A stretch of 64,000 bases of DNA, from contig CANQIF010000001.1 in assembly GCA_947623965.1 (NCBI GenBank), forward strand, positions 1 to 64,000. The letters run 5' to 3'. Both the position numbers and the translations under genes were made by a program. Below, one piece after another: positions 56,402-64,000 of this stretch. Each line of letters begins with the position of its first letter. Position 1 is the stretch's first letter. The notes under the pieces are model-generated. The model made no database searches. It was given only the letters and a program-made list of their open reading frames with translations, and was not told where the DNA came from. Origin of the DNA: an uncultured Alistipes sp. (GTDB lineage: Bacteria; Bacteroidota; Bacteroidia; Bacteroidales; Rikenellaceae).

Positions 56402-56749
56402 TCAGCCTCCGGCCTTCCGGCAGCGGTAGCCGCTCTTCGCGAGGAGCTCGACGACGCGGTCGCGGCGGTCGCCCTGAATGAGGATCTCGCCCTCCTTGGC
56501 CGCGCCGCCCACGCCGCACTTCGTCTTGAGCATCCGCGCCAACTCGGCCAGATCCTCCGACCGGCCGACGAAGCCGCGGACGATCGTCACCACCTTGCCG
56601 CCGCGCTGCTTGCGGTCGAGCCACACGCGCAGCTCCTGCTGCGCCGGGGGCAGCGTCGCCGGCTCCTCGGCGATTTCGGTGCGGTAGGCAAAATCAGGAT
56701 TCGTCGAGTAGACCATTCCCAGGCGGGATTTCCAGTCGTTTTGTGCCAT
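56402..56749 (-). CDS. SUI1/YciH-type translation initiation factor
   Basis: A 115-residue eIF1-like protein. The SUI1 core spans VWLDRKQRGGKVVTIVRGFVG and LKTKCGVGGAAKEGEILIQGD, including the conserved K/RxxGK and CGxGG(A/S) segments. Bacterial homologues (YciH) influence start-codon selection and stress translation. It is just upstream of the metallopeptidase gene (26-base gap), likely the same transcript. Confidence 0.93.
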   Translation of the reverse strand: MAQNDWKSRLGMVYSTNPDFAYRTEIAEEPATLPPAQQELRVWLDRKQRGGKVVTIVRGFVGRSEDLAELARMLKTKCGVGGAAKEGEILIQGDRRDRVVELLAKSGYRCRKAGG

Positions 56750-56784
56750 CGGTTCGTCGATTCGTTCGTATTTTTTTCACTTTT

Positions 56785-56935
56785 TTACAGTTCCGAAGGG
56801 AACTGTAGCGGGCCGCAGCTTCGCCCCCGCGAAGGCCCGCAGCTCGCGTCCGCTTCTGCATCCGCTCGTGCGGTCGCTTCGCAAGCCGCGGCCCGAGACC
56901 CGAAGCGAACAGCGTTTTTGCACAGCCCTTCCCGC
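56785..56935. repeat. GC-rich composite repeat (short copy)
   Basis: Begins with the hairpin CAGTTCC-gaa-GGGAACTG (56789-56806) and carries the GGGCCGCAGC and GCGAAGGC modules. A fragment of the 74-bp-cousin family follows (about 56920-56960). Confidence 0.75.
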
Positions 56936-57086
56936 CTCGGTACGGCTCGGACAGCGGGGACCTTTTGTGCAAATATAATAAAAATATTATCTTTGTAAGA
57001 ACGAACCCGCCTTTTTCTGCGCCGGCGGAGCGGACCCGCGACCGGGCAGCCTGGCCGGCGCAGCAGAAGCGGAGACCCAGGACTTT

Positions 57087-57160
57087 GTTTACACGCAGCT
57101 TTTCCCGCCTCGGCATCGTCCGAACTTGTTCGGCTTTTGCCCCCGGCTTATCGAAAACCT
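57087..57160 (+). repeat. Promoter-less cousin of the 74-bp repeat before DUF4435 gene
   Basis: Copy with the flanks CGCCTCGGCAT and GGCTTATCGAAAA and a central stem CCGAAC-tt-GTTCGG, ending a few bases before the DUF4435 ATG at 57165. Confidence 0.75.
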
Positions 57161-57164
57161 TACC

Positions 57165-58217
57165 ATGGCCTACGACTTCAGCGAAACCTGGCGTCGGCTG
57201 AACCCCTTCGGGGAGACCGACCACAATCCGGGGCTGCCCACCCCGCTGCCCGACACCTCCGACAAACGGCTTGTCCGCGTCTACGTCGAGGGGTACGAGG
57301 ATGTCGCTTTCTGGCGTTCGATCTTCGACCACTTCCGCAACCCCTACCTGCGGTTCGAAATTTCGGTTCCCGACCGCGGCGACCTGCCCAAGGGCAAGAA
57401 GATCCTGCTCGGCATGGCGGAGCAGGCCTCGGAGGAGCTGCTGCTCTGCGTCGATTCGGACTTCGACCACCTCTTCGAGGGGCGCACCGAGCAGGCCCGC
57501 ATCGTCAACGAGACCCCCTTTCTGTTTCACACCTACGCCTACGCCACCGAGAACTACCTCTGCTACGCCCCCTCGCTGCACAACGTCTGCGTAAAGGCGA
57601 CGAAGAACGACACGCGCATCTTCGACTTCGACTATTTTCTGGCGGGGTATTCGCGGGTGATCTACCCGCTCTTCGTCTGGTATGCCTATTCGGCGCAAAT
57701 GGCCTCCGAGCACGTTTTTCCGCTGGTCGACTTCAAGGCGGCCGTACGGTTGGGCTACCTCGATCTGACGGCCAACGGCGATAACACGCTGCTCTGGCTC
57801 GGCCGCAACGTGGCGCGCCGCGAAAAGATGCTGCGGCAGAAGAATCCCGAGATGATCCGCCCGATGGAGGCATTCGAGGAGCTGCTGCGCAAACGCGGCG
57901 TCACGCCCGAGACGACCTACCTCTACATGCACGGCCACACGCTGATGGACAATGTGGTGATGGTCTGCCTCAACACCGTCTGCGACAAGCTGCGCCAGCT
58001 CTCGCTCGCCCGGATCAACGCCTCGGAGAAACGGGGCGTGGCGCTTAAGAACGAGATCGCGAACTACAAGAACGCCCAGCGCTCGATCCGCGATGTGCTG
58101 CTCGACAACGAGAACTACACCGAATGCCCGCTCTACCTCCGGCTGAAGGAGGATATCGAACACTACCTCGCACGGGCGATCGAACGCATCGAACGGACGC
58201 AGGGAAGCAGGGACTAA
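57165..58217 (+). CDS. Stand-alone DUF4435 (TOPRIM-like) protein
   Basis: A 350-residue protein of DUF4435. VYVEGYEDVAFWR and LLLCVDSDFDHLF match the Glu and DxD elements of a TOPRIM-type nuclease centre. DUF4435 is the AriB component of the PARIS anti-phage system, which works with an AAA ATPase (AriA). No ATPase gene is adjacent here: neighbours are repeats and lysC. Stand-alone DUF4435 genes are, as I recall, common in Bacteroidales with no known role. ATG 57165 is preferred over 57126, which lies inside a repeat. Confidence 0.82.
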   Translation: MAYDFSETWRRLNPFGETDHNPGLPTPLPDTSDKRLVRVYVEGYEDVAFWRSIFDHFRNPYLRFEISVPDRGDLPKGKKILLGMAEQASEELLLCVDSDFDHLFEGRTEQARIVNETPFLFHTYAYATENYLCYAPSLHNVCVKATKNDTRIFDFDYFLAGYSRVIYPLFVWYAYSAQMASEHVFPLVDFKAAVRLGYLDLTANGDNTLLWLGRNVARREKMLRQKNPEMIRPMEAFEELLRKRGVTPETTYLYMHGHTLMDNVVMVCLNTVCDKLRQLSLARINASEKRGVALKNEIANYKNAQRSIRDVLLDNENYTECPLYLRLKEDIEHYLARAIERIERTQGSRD

Positions 58218-58580
58218 AAAATTCAAAATTCAAGATTCAAAATTAAAAATTAAAAATTGGGGCGGGAAGAGCACGAGCCAGACCCGGCCCAAGGTCCCTT
58301 ATTTTGAATGCTGAATTTGCGGTTCCGACAGGATGTGCAGCGGGCCGCAGTCTCTGCTCGGCTGCGGGCTTGTCTTGAATTAGGATCGGTTCGTTAGGAC
58401 CGTGCGGGCCGCAGCTTCGCCCCGCGAAGGCCCGCTTCTCGCGTCCGCCTTTGCGTCCGCTTGTGCGTCCCTTCGCAAGCTGCAGCCCGAATTTGAATGC
58501 TGAAGAAAGGGCTGCATTCCATTTTTAATTTCTAATTTTTCATTTTGAATTTGCGGTTCCGGCAAGGAACCGCCGCCCCG
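58218..58580. repeat. GC-rich composite repeat block
   Basis: AT-rich AAAATTCAAGATTC strings at the left, then GC modules and the hairpins CGGTTC-gtt-... and GCGGTTCCGgcaaGGAACCGC (58552-58572). Lies between the convergent DUF4435 and lysC genes. Confidence 0.85.
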
Positions 58581-58581
58581 C

Positions 58582-59838
58582 TCATCCCCGCTTGCGGACG
58601 ATGCGGACGGTAGACTGAGTCGCCTGACGGATGAAGACCTGCTGCGAGCAGGCGTAGCGCTCCCACAGTTCGGGCGTATAGCCGCGGATCGTCAGCAGCT
58701 CCATATCTTCGGCCCGCATCGCGTCGAAGCCGATCTTGCGCAGCGCATCGACCGCCTCGCCGATGTGCCACGTGCGATCGACGCAGAGGCTCAGGTTGAC
58801 CGCCGAATTGTGGATCAGGTTGACCTTGATGCGGTAGTGTTCGAGCAGCGCGAAGATCTTCGCGAACTTCTCCTCGAGCACGAACGAGAAGTCGCGCGAG
58901 CGGATCGTCAGCAGCTCCTGCTCCTTCTTCAGGATGAGGATCGGCACCTCGACCTTGGCCGACATGCCGCGGATGACGGTGCCCGGCTTGCGCTTGTCGC
59001 CGAAGGGGCGCACGTAGAGCGGGATATTCTTGTTCTGAAGGGGTTTGATCGTGCGCGGATGGATGATCTGCGCGCCGCTGTAGGCCAGTTCGATCGTGTC
59101 GAGGTAGTTCAGTTCGGCGATCTGCACGGCGTCGGGGAAGATCTTCGGATCGGCGTTGAGCACGCCGTCCACATCCTTCCACACGGCCATCGACTCGGCG
59201 TCGAGGATGTTGGCCACGACGGCCGCCGAGTAGTCCGACCCTTCGCGGCCGAGCGTCGTCGTCGTCCCGTCGGGCGCGCCGCCGATGAAGCCCTGCCCCA
59301 CGAAAACCGTCCCGCCCGCCGCGGCGACCGCCCCCCGCAGCAGCGGCGCCGAAGCCTCCAGATCGACCTCGGCATCCTTGTGGCGCTGCTCGGTGCGCAG
59401 CGCCCGCCGCATATCGATCCAGGCATTCCGCACCCCGGCGTAATTGAGGTATTCGGAGATGATCGTCGTCGAGACCAGCTCGCCGTAGGCGACGATGCGG
59501 TCGTACCACGCCTCGGCCTCCTCGGCACGGTAGTCGTCGCGCGCGGCGAGGCCGTCGAGCTCGTCGAACAGCGCCTCGACGCGTTCGATGCGCCGGGGGC
59601 CGCGCCACAACTCCTCGACGATGGCGGCATGGCTCTCGCGGATCGCGGCCACCTCGGCGCGGGCCGCCGCCGCATCGTGCCGCTGCACGGCCGCGAAGAC
59701 CCGCTCCAAAGCGTTGGTCGTCTTGCCCATGGCCGAAACGACGATGAAGAGCTGCTGCTCATCGTCGATGATCCTCCGCAGGTTGCGCACCCCGTCGGCA
59801 TTGCGGACCGAGGCGCCTCCGAACTTATAGACTTTCAT
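58582..59838 (-). CDS. lysC: Aspartate kinase
   Basis: A 418-residue monofunctional aspartokinase, the first step to Lys, Met, Thr and diaminopimelate. N-terminal KFGGASVRNADGVRNL is the nucleotide/Lys motif; residues about 280-418 contain ACT domains for feedback control. It starts 32 bases after the prolyl oligopeptidase stop, so may be cotranscribed. No lysine riboswitch was seen in this short gap. Confidence 0.95.
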   Translation of the reverse strand: MKVYKFGGASVRNADGVRNLRRIIDDEQQLFIVVSAMGKTTNALERVFAAVQRHDAAAARAEVAAIRESHAAIVEELWRGPRRIERVEALFDELDGLAARDDYRAEEAEAWYDRIVAYGELVSTTIISEYLNYAGVRNAWIDMRRALRTEQRHKDAEVDLEASAPLLRGAVAAAGGTVFVGQGFIGGAPDGTTTTLGREGSDYSAAVVANILDAESMAVWKDVDGVLNADPKIFPDAVQIAELNYLDTIELAYSGAQIIHPRTIKPLQNKNIPLYVRPFGDKRKPGTVIRGMSAKVEVPILILKKEQELLTIRSRDFSFVLEEKFAKIFALLEHYRIKVNLIHNSAVNLSLCVDRTWHIGEAVDALRKIGFDAMRAEDMELLTIRGYTPELWERYACSQQVFIRQATQSTVRIVRKRG

Positions 59839-59870
59839 AGATCGCTGTCAACGCGGTTGCCGGTAAAACG

Positions 59871-62006
59871 CTACTCCGCCTCGGGAGCCCTGTAGGGAAC
59901 CCCGATGTTCTGGAAGAGGAAGGCGAAGCAGTCCGCCGCCTCTTCGATCCGTTTCGAGGTGGGTTTGCCCGCCCCGTGTCCCGCCTTCGACTCGATGCGG
60001 ATCAACACGGGAGCCTCGCCCGCCTGGCAGTGCTGCATCGTCGCGGCGAACTTGAACGAGTGGGCCGGCACCACGCGGTCGTCGTGGTCGGCTGTCGTCA
60101 CGAGCGTCGCGGGATATTTCACCCCTTCGCGGATGTTGTGCAGCGGAGAGTATTTGTAGATGTAGGCGAACTGTTCGGGATCCTCGCTCGTGCCGTACTC
60201 CACAGCCCAGCCCCAGCCGATCGTGAACTTGTGGTAGCGCAGCATGTCCATCACCCCCACAGCCGGCAGGCAGACGGCGTAGAGGTCGGGGCGCTGCACC
60301 TCGCAGGCGCCGACCAGCAGACCGCCGTTCGAGCCGCCCGCGATGGCCAGCTTCGACGAGGAGGTGTACTTGTTGTCGATGAGCCACTCGGCCGCGGCGA
60401 TGAAGTCGTCGAACACATTTTGTTTGTTCTCGAGCATGCCGCCCCGGTGCCAGGCCTCGCCGTACTCCGAGCCGCCGCGCAGGTTGGCCACGCAGTAGAC
60501 ACCGCCCTGCTCCATGAAGAGGAGCGCCGAGGTGGTAAACCCGGGCGTCAGGTTGATCTGGAAGCCGCCGTAGGCATAGAGGTAACAGGGATTCTCGCCG
60601 TTCCGCTTCAGGTCCTTGCGGTGCGAGACGAAGATCGGCACGCGCGTTCCGTCCTTCGAGGTGCAGAAAACCTGCTCCGTCACGTAGCGCGCAGGGTCGA
60701 ACGGCACCTCGGGAGCCTTGAAGAGCGTCGAGACGCCCGTGGCGATGTCGTAGCGGTAGATCGTCGAGGGGGTCGTGTAGTTCGACAGCGTGTAGTAGAG
60801 TTCCTTGTCCTCCTCCTTGCCGTCGAAGCCGCTCACCGTGCCGATCGCCGGCAGGGCCACCTCGCGCACGAGACGGCCGTCGTAGTCGTACTGGCAGACC
60901 TTGTGCTGGGCATGCTCGAGGTAGGAGGCGAAGAGCGAGCCGCCTGCCGTGCCGACCCCTTCGAGCGGAAATTCACGCTCGGGGATCACCGTCTCGGGCT
61001 CCCCGCCGTCGAGCGCCAGCCGGAGCAGCGCATAATTCGAGGCGCCGCGGTTGGTCGTGTAATAAAGGGTGTCGTTTCGGCAGTCCACCACCCCGTAGTC
61101 GGCATCGAAGCCGGGCAGGATCGTCCGGAACTTCGTCTCGGAGGTTCTGCGGCCGAGCACCTCCGTCCCCGAGGTGCCGTCCGAGGCGATGATGAAGAGC
61201 CAGCGGCCGTCCCTCGACTCCCAGGCCGAGAAGTAGCGCAACGGATGTTCGCGATCCTCGTAGATAAGACGGTCGGCCGACTGCGGCGTGCCGAGGCGGT
61301 GGTACCAAATCTTCTGATAGCGGTTCTGCGAGGAGTAGACGCCCTCCTTCGGGGCATCGTAGGCGCTGTAGTAGAAACCTTTCGAATCGGCCGCCCACGA
61401 GGCGCCCGAGAACTTCACCCACTCGATCCAGTCCGGAAGCGTCGAGCCGTCCTTCGTATCGATCACGCGAATCTCGACCCAGTCCGAACCCGAGGCCGAG
61501 GTGCCGTAGGCGCAATAGCGGCCGTCCTCGGAAAAGACCGTCGAATTGAGCGCCACCGTACCGTCGTCGGAGAGCGTGTTGGGATCGAGGAAGCAGGTCC
61601 GCTCGCCGTCGGGCGCCGCCATGCGGTAGAGGACCGCCTGGTTCTGCAGACCGTCGTTGCGATAGACATACCAGTGGCCGCCGTGGCGGAACGGGATGCC
61701 CTCCTTCGGGTAGTTCCACAATTCGGTCAGCCGCTTGCGGATCGCCTCGCGGAAAGGAATCTGCGCGAGGTAATGCTCCGTCACGGCATTCTCGGCCTCC
61801 ACCCAGGCAGCCGTCTCGGCCGAGGCGTCGTCCTCGAGCCAGCGGTAGGGATCGGGCACCACGGTGCCGAAATAGTCGTCCGTCACCGAGCCGCGCGGGG
61901 TTTCGGGATAGGGCAGTCGCTCAATCTTTTTCATGTCGTTGCAACTAAATGTCATCGCCGCTGCCGCCACGAGGGCAACGACCTTGCCGAACAGGTCTCT
62001 TTTCAT
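59871..62006 (-). CDS. Prolyl oligopeptidase (S9A), predicted lipoprotein
   Basis: A 711-residue serine peptidase. The N-terminus MKRDLFGKVVALVAAAAMTF runs into SC, a lipobox, so export and lipid anchoring are expected. A seven-bladed propeller spans about 100-430 and the hydrolase domain 450-711: Ser in AGGSNGGLLVG, Asp in TTADHDDRVVP and His in SKAGHGAGKP. It cleaves after proline in short peptides. The promoter comes from a two-unit repeat array (62035 onward). Confidence 0.94.
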   Translation of the reverse strand: MKRDLFGKVVALVAAAAMTFSCNDMKKIERLPYPETPRGSVTDDYFGTVVPDPYRWLEDDASAETAAWVEAENAVTEHYLAQIPFREAIRKRLTELWNYPKEGIPFRHGGHWYVYRNDGLQNQAVLYRMAAPDGERTCFLDPNTLSDDGTVALNSTVFSEDGRYCAYGTSASGSDWVEIRVIDTKDGSTLPDWIEWVKFSGASWAADSKGFYYSAYDAPKEGVYSSQNRYQKIWYHRLGTPQSADRLIYEDREHPLRYFSAWESRDGRWLFIIASDGTSGTEVLGRRTSETKFRTILPGFDADYGVVDCRNDTLYYTTNRGASNYALLRLALDGGEPETVIPEREFPLEGVGTAGGSLFASYLEHAQHKVCQYDYDGRLVREVALPAIGTVSGFDGKEEDKELYYTLSNYTTPSTIYRYDIATGVSTLFKAPEVPFDPARYVTEQVFCTSKDGTRVPIFVSHRKDLKRNGENPCYLYAYGGFQINLTPGFTTSALLFMEQGGVYCVANLRGGSEYGEAWHRGGMLENKQNVFDDFIAAAEWLIDNKYTSSSKLAIAGGSNGGLLVGACEVQRPDLYAVCLPAVGVMDMLRYHKFTIGWGWAVEYGTSEDPEQFAYIYKYSPLHNIREGVKYPATLVTTADHDDRVVPAHSFKFAATMQHCQAGEAPVLIRIESKAGHGAGKPTSKRIEEAADCFAFLFQNIGVPYRAPEAE

Positions 62007-62034
62007 CGTCGGATGTGTTTGAAAATCTTTGGGA

Positions 62035-62120
62035 CAAAGATACGAAAAGTCGAGTGCAGAAACAAGCGGCAGCTTGATTCTGCCGAGACGGAGTATCTAA
62101 GGCGCAGCCAAAGATACGAA
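62035..62120 (-). promoter_or_regulatory. Two-unit array of 74-bp promoter repeats
   Basis: TATCTTTG elements on the minus strand at 62035-62042 and 62109-62116, 74 bases apart. The nearer one is 28 bases before the S9A start. The stem in the first unit is built around CAAGC...GCTTG. Confidence 0.8.
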
Positions 62121-62154
62121 TAAAACGACACGAATAAGCTGAGGGGAATACTTA

Positions 62155-62910
62155 AAAAATGAAAAATGCAGAATCGGGCCGCGGCTTGCGAAGGGCGCGC
62201 ACGAGCGGACGCCACGGCAGACGCGAACTGCGGGCCTTCGCGGGGCGAATTTGCGGCTTTGTTGAAGCCGCAAATTCAGAATTCAAGATTCAAAATTAGA
62301 TAGGGATGTCGAGCTCGCTTGGGGGTGTATTTTGATTCGGGTCGCAGCCTGCGGAGCGCTCGCACGACGCGGACCTGTGGGACGCGAGTTGCGGGCCTCC
62401 GCCGCCCCCAGGCTGCGGCCCGCCGATCCCTCCGGGATCGATTTCGCATAGTAGAGGGCACACAGCTGCCAGTTCGGGTCGAAATGTTTGCCAATAAAAT
62501 CGGTCCGTCAGGACCGTGCGGGCCGCAGCTCCTCGACGTCGCTGGCGTGCCCCGCAGGCTGCTGCCCGAAAACGAATTAGCATTGGGTGCAGCGATTCAT
62601 TTTTAATTCTTCATTTTTAATTGCGCCCGAATGGGCGCAGCAGCCCGCAGCCGCCCCCGGGCGGAGGGCTGCTCCTCTACGTCGCAGGCCCGTCCGCTCG
62701 GCTGCGGGCTTTTTGCAAGGAAGCATTCGCGTAGCGATTGGCGGGCCGCAGACAGCAGTCCGATTCCGTAATTTTGAATCTTGGATTTTGAATTTCGGCC
62801 TTGAAAAGACCGAGCGGGCCGCAGCCTCCCGGCAGCGAAGGCCCGCAACTCGCATCCAGCAGGTTCGCTCGTGCGCGCCTTCGCAGGCTGCAACCCGAGG
62901 ATAAAAAATA
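62155..62910. repeat. Largest GC-rich composite repeat block
   Basis: About 750 bases of the composite modules with at least four hairpins of different stem sequence: TTGCGGCTT-tgtt-GAAGCCGCAA (62251-62273), CGATCC-ctcc-GGATCG, GCGCCC-gaat-GGGCGC (62622-62637) and TCGGCCTT-gaaa-AGACCGA (62794-62811). No gene supported. Confidence 0.85.
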
Positions 62911-63017
62911 CATCTTTCCCATCCATTCCTCCGCGCGAACCGATTGGCCGCTCTATCTACACGACAATTCCCATAAAATACGCCCGCTCCGCCGCACCCG
63001 TTTCACCAAAAAAACAT

Positions 63018-63270
63018 TATCTTTGCAAATGGATCGTACTCATAAAGCCGATCCGACATATCGAAAGAGGCGTTATGCTTATCTTGTAAGTTGAAAACCT
63101 GAGAAACTTTCAAACGTGTACAAGGATAACATAGCGGTTCTCGCGCTTCGGCGTGGGCTGCTATCACTACATCCGTACACACGGTTTTCTCAGGACCATC
63201 AACTTAGGGTGCAGTATAACGGTTCCACGCCTCTTGTTTCATTCTCTCCTTGCAGGAACCGGAAGGAGCC
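63018..63270 (+). promoter_or_regulatory. Promoter, short leader ORF and highly structured leader RNA
   Basis: TATCTTTG at 63018-63025, then a 21-codon ORF (63029-63094, basic, RKRRYAYLVS at its end). From 63087 to 63206 five nested helices stack: 7 bp (63087-63093/63200-63206), 9 bp (63098-63106/63186-63194), 6 bp GTGTAC/GTACAC, 5 bp ATAGC/GCTAT, and a 7-bp stem capped by a TTCG tetraloop (63147-63150). A further 7-bp helix (63220-63226/63255-63261) abuts the AAGGAG ribosome site before the lipoprotein ORF. Likely a regulatory leader or small RNA; it could be an instance of a known Bacteroidales RNA family, which I cannot check. Confidence 0.6.
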
Positions 63271-63285
63271 CTAAAACAAACAACC

Positions 63286-63759
63286 ATGAAAAAAGGTTCA
63301 ATTTCTTGCACCTTTTCCCGCCTCGGCATAGTCCGAGCAAGCTCGGCTCTGCCCTCGGCTTATCGAAAACGGTTGCTTATGCTCGTCTGTCTGCTGTCGA
63401 TCTTCTGCATTCAGGCGGCCTGCAATCCGGATGACGAGACCCCCGAAGCGGTCCGATCGGAAGAGACGGCCGTCTACCGGCTGTTCCCGACCCAAAACAT
63501 CTGGACATTCATCAAACTGGACACCCGCAACGGAAAAATGTGGCAGGTCCAGTTCGATGTAAACGGGGAGAACCGATTCGAAGTCTACTTGAATCTGATG
63601 CCGCTCGCGCTGAAAAGCGACGAGGTGAACGGCCGCTTCGAACTGTACCCCACCCAAAACATCTACAACTTCATCCTGCTCGACCGCATCGACGGGCGCA
63701 CCTGGCAAGTCCAGTGGTCCACGAAAGACGAAAACCGGGGCCTCATCCCCATCCAATAA
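63286..63759 (+). CDS. Small lipoprotein with duplicated motif and repeat-derived N-terminus
   Basis: A 157-residue predicted lipoprotein. The hydrophobic signal MLVCLLSIFCIQAAC ends in a lipobox Cys. The mature part has two copies of a beta-rich unit, (R/E)L(F/Y)PTQNI(W/Y)(T/N)FI and (K/R)(M/T)WQVQ(F/W), about 50 residues apart. Between ATG 63286 (MKK) and ATG 63379 the frame is about 80 bases of the 74-bp-cousin repeat, read as [20 protein letters not shown] and on to SAYRKRLL. The ribosome site favours 63286; 63379 would give a signal without a charged n-region. Function unknown. Confidence 0.75.
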   Translation: MKKGSISCTFSRLGIVRASSALPSAYRKRLLMLVCLLSIFCIQAACNPDDETPEAVRSEETAVYRLFPTQNIWTFIKLDTRNGKMWQVQFDVNGENRFEVYLNLMPLALKSDEVNGRFELYPTQNIYNFILLDRIDGRTWQVQWSTKDENRGLIPIQ

Positions 63760-63780
63760 CCCCATAAAAAACAGACTGAC

Positions 63781-64000
63781 ATGAAACGACTGTTTCTTTC
63801 GCTGCTCACGGCCGGCATCCTGCTGTCAGCTCAGGCACAGACACAAACACAACCGCAGGAACAAGCTCCGGAGCAACCGGCCTCCGCACACCTGACTTTC
63901 AAGGGAGTGCCGATCGACGGGACCCTCAACGAATATGTGGCGAAGATGAAATCGGCCGGATTCTCCTATCTCGGGACGCAGGACGGCACCGCGGTCCTGC
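63781..64000 (+). CDS. Exported protein, truncated by window end
   Basis: The first 73 codons of an exported protein. Signal peptide MKRLFLSLLTAGILLSAQAQ, then a Gln/Pro/Thr-rich linker, then TFKGVPIDGTLNEYVAKMKS, which resembles the start of a small alpha/beta domain seen in Bacteroidales exported proteins. It begins 21 bases after the lipoprotein stop, so both probably share the structured leader. Confidence 0.75.
   Translation, partial: MKRLFLSLLTAGILLSAQAQTQTQPQEQAPEQPASAHLTFKGVPIDGTLNEYVAKMKSAGFSYLGTQDGTAVL

Noticed and set aside
57165..58217. Complete PARIS defence system
   Set aside because: Only the DUF4435 component is present; no AAA ATPase (AriA) is adjacent on either side.

Overview
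The window reads as a GC-rich chromosome segment of a Bacteroidales bacterium, most probably Alistipes or a close Rikenellaceae relative. Evidence: genes are preceded by the Bacteroidetes -7 promoter element TAnnTTTG rather than a sigma70 -10 box, and many families are typical of the phylum (DUF5686/CarboxypepD_reg, DUF4254 beside a GT9 glycosyltransferase, DUF4435, DUF4476, CBM20-GH77 MalQ, DAHP synthase-chorismate mutase fusion). The genus is an inference from base composition and gene style.

Layout. 0.3-3.4 kb: redox genes (HxlR regulator, NTF2-like protein, FMN reductase, flavodoxin-ferredoxin fusion). 3.5-9.4 kb, minus strand: metK with a SAM-II-like leader, a BASS-type transporter, an SGNH hydrolase, proS and tRNA-Ser(CGA). 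9.7-13.1 kb: a lipopolysaccharide-kinase-like gene, then an aromatic amino acid block (pheA, DAHP synthase-chorismate mutase) headed by a Phe/Tyr-rich leader peptide and a textbook attenuator. 13.2-13.5 kb: tRNA-Ser(GGA) and tRNA-Leu(TAG). 13.7-19.9 kb: FAD oxidoreductase, DUF5686 outer-membrane protein, lspA, tRNA-Leu(CAG). 20-25 kb: two orphan HicB-like genes (one with a nonsense codon), MFS transporter, exonuclease, galE. 25-30 kb: DUF4476, kbl, Lrp regulator, and a yihY-DUF2520-kdsC operon. 30-38 kb: malQ, a frameshifted LtaS-like sulfatase, GT9 and DUF4254. 38-44 kb: glucosaminidase/LysM, GNAT, S9 peptidase, ogt, superoxide dismutase. 44.4-49.1 kb: an AT-richer phage-like island (dam methylase, five small genes, S24 repressor) holding a strongly structured putative small RNA. 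49.7-62 kb: asd, PBP1a, a metallopeptidase/beta-barrel protein, SUI1, a lone DUF4435 protein, lysC, prolyl oligopeptidase. 62.9-64 kb: a highly structured leader, a small lipoprotein and a truncated exported protein.

Between the genes lies an unusual amount of modular repeat DNA. One class is long GC-rich composites containing short hairpins whose stem sequence differs from copy to copy while pairing is kept. A second class is arrays of 74-bp units whose gene-proximal copy supplies the -7 promoter within a few bases of a start codon. A third, related class shares its flanks with the second but lacks the promoter; one copy of it forms the N-terminus of a lipoprotein gene. Degenerate 6- and 9-bp expansions also interrupt several otherwise conserved enzymes.

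The most interesting items are the Phe/Tyr attenuator, the three-way-junction RNA in the phage island, the covarying hairpin repeats, the promoter arrays, the poly-C frameshift in the sulfatase, and the structured leader at 63.1 kb.
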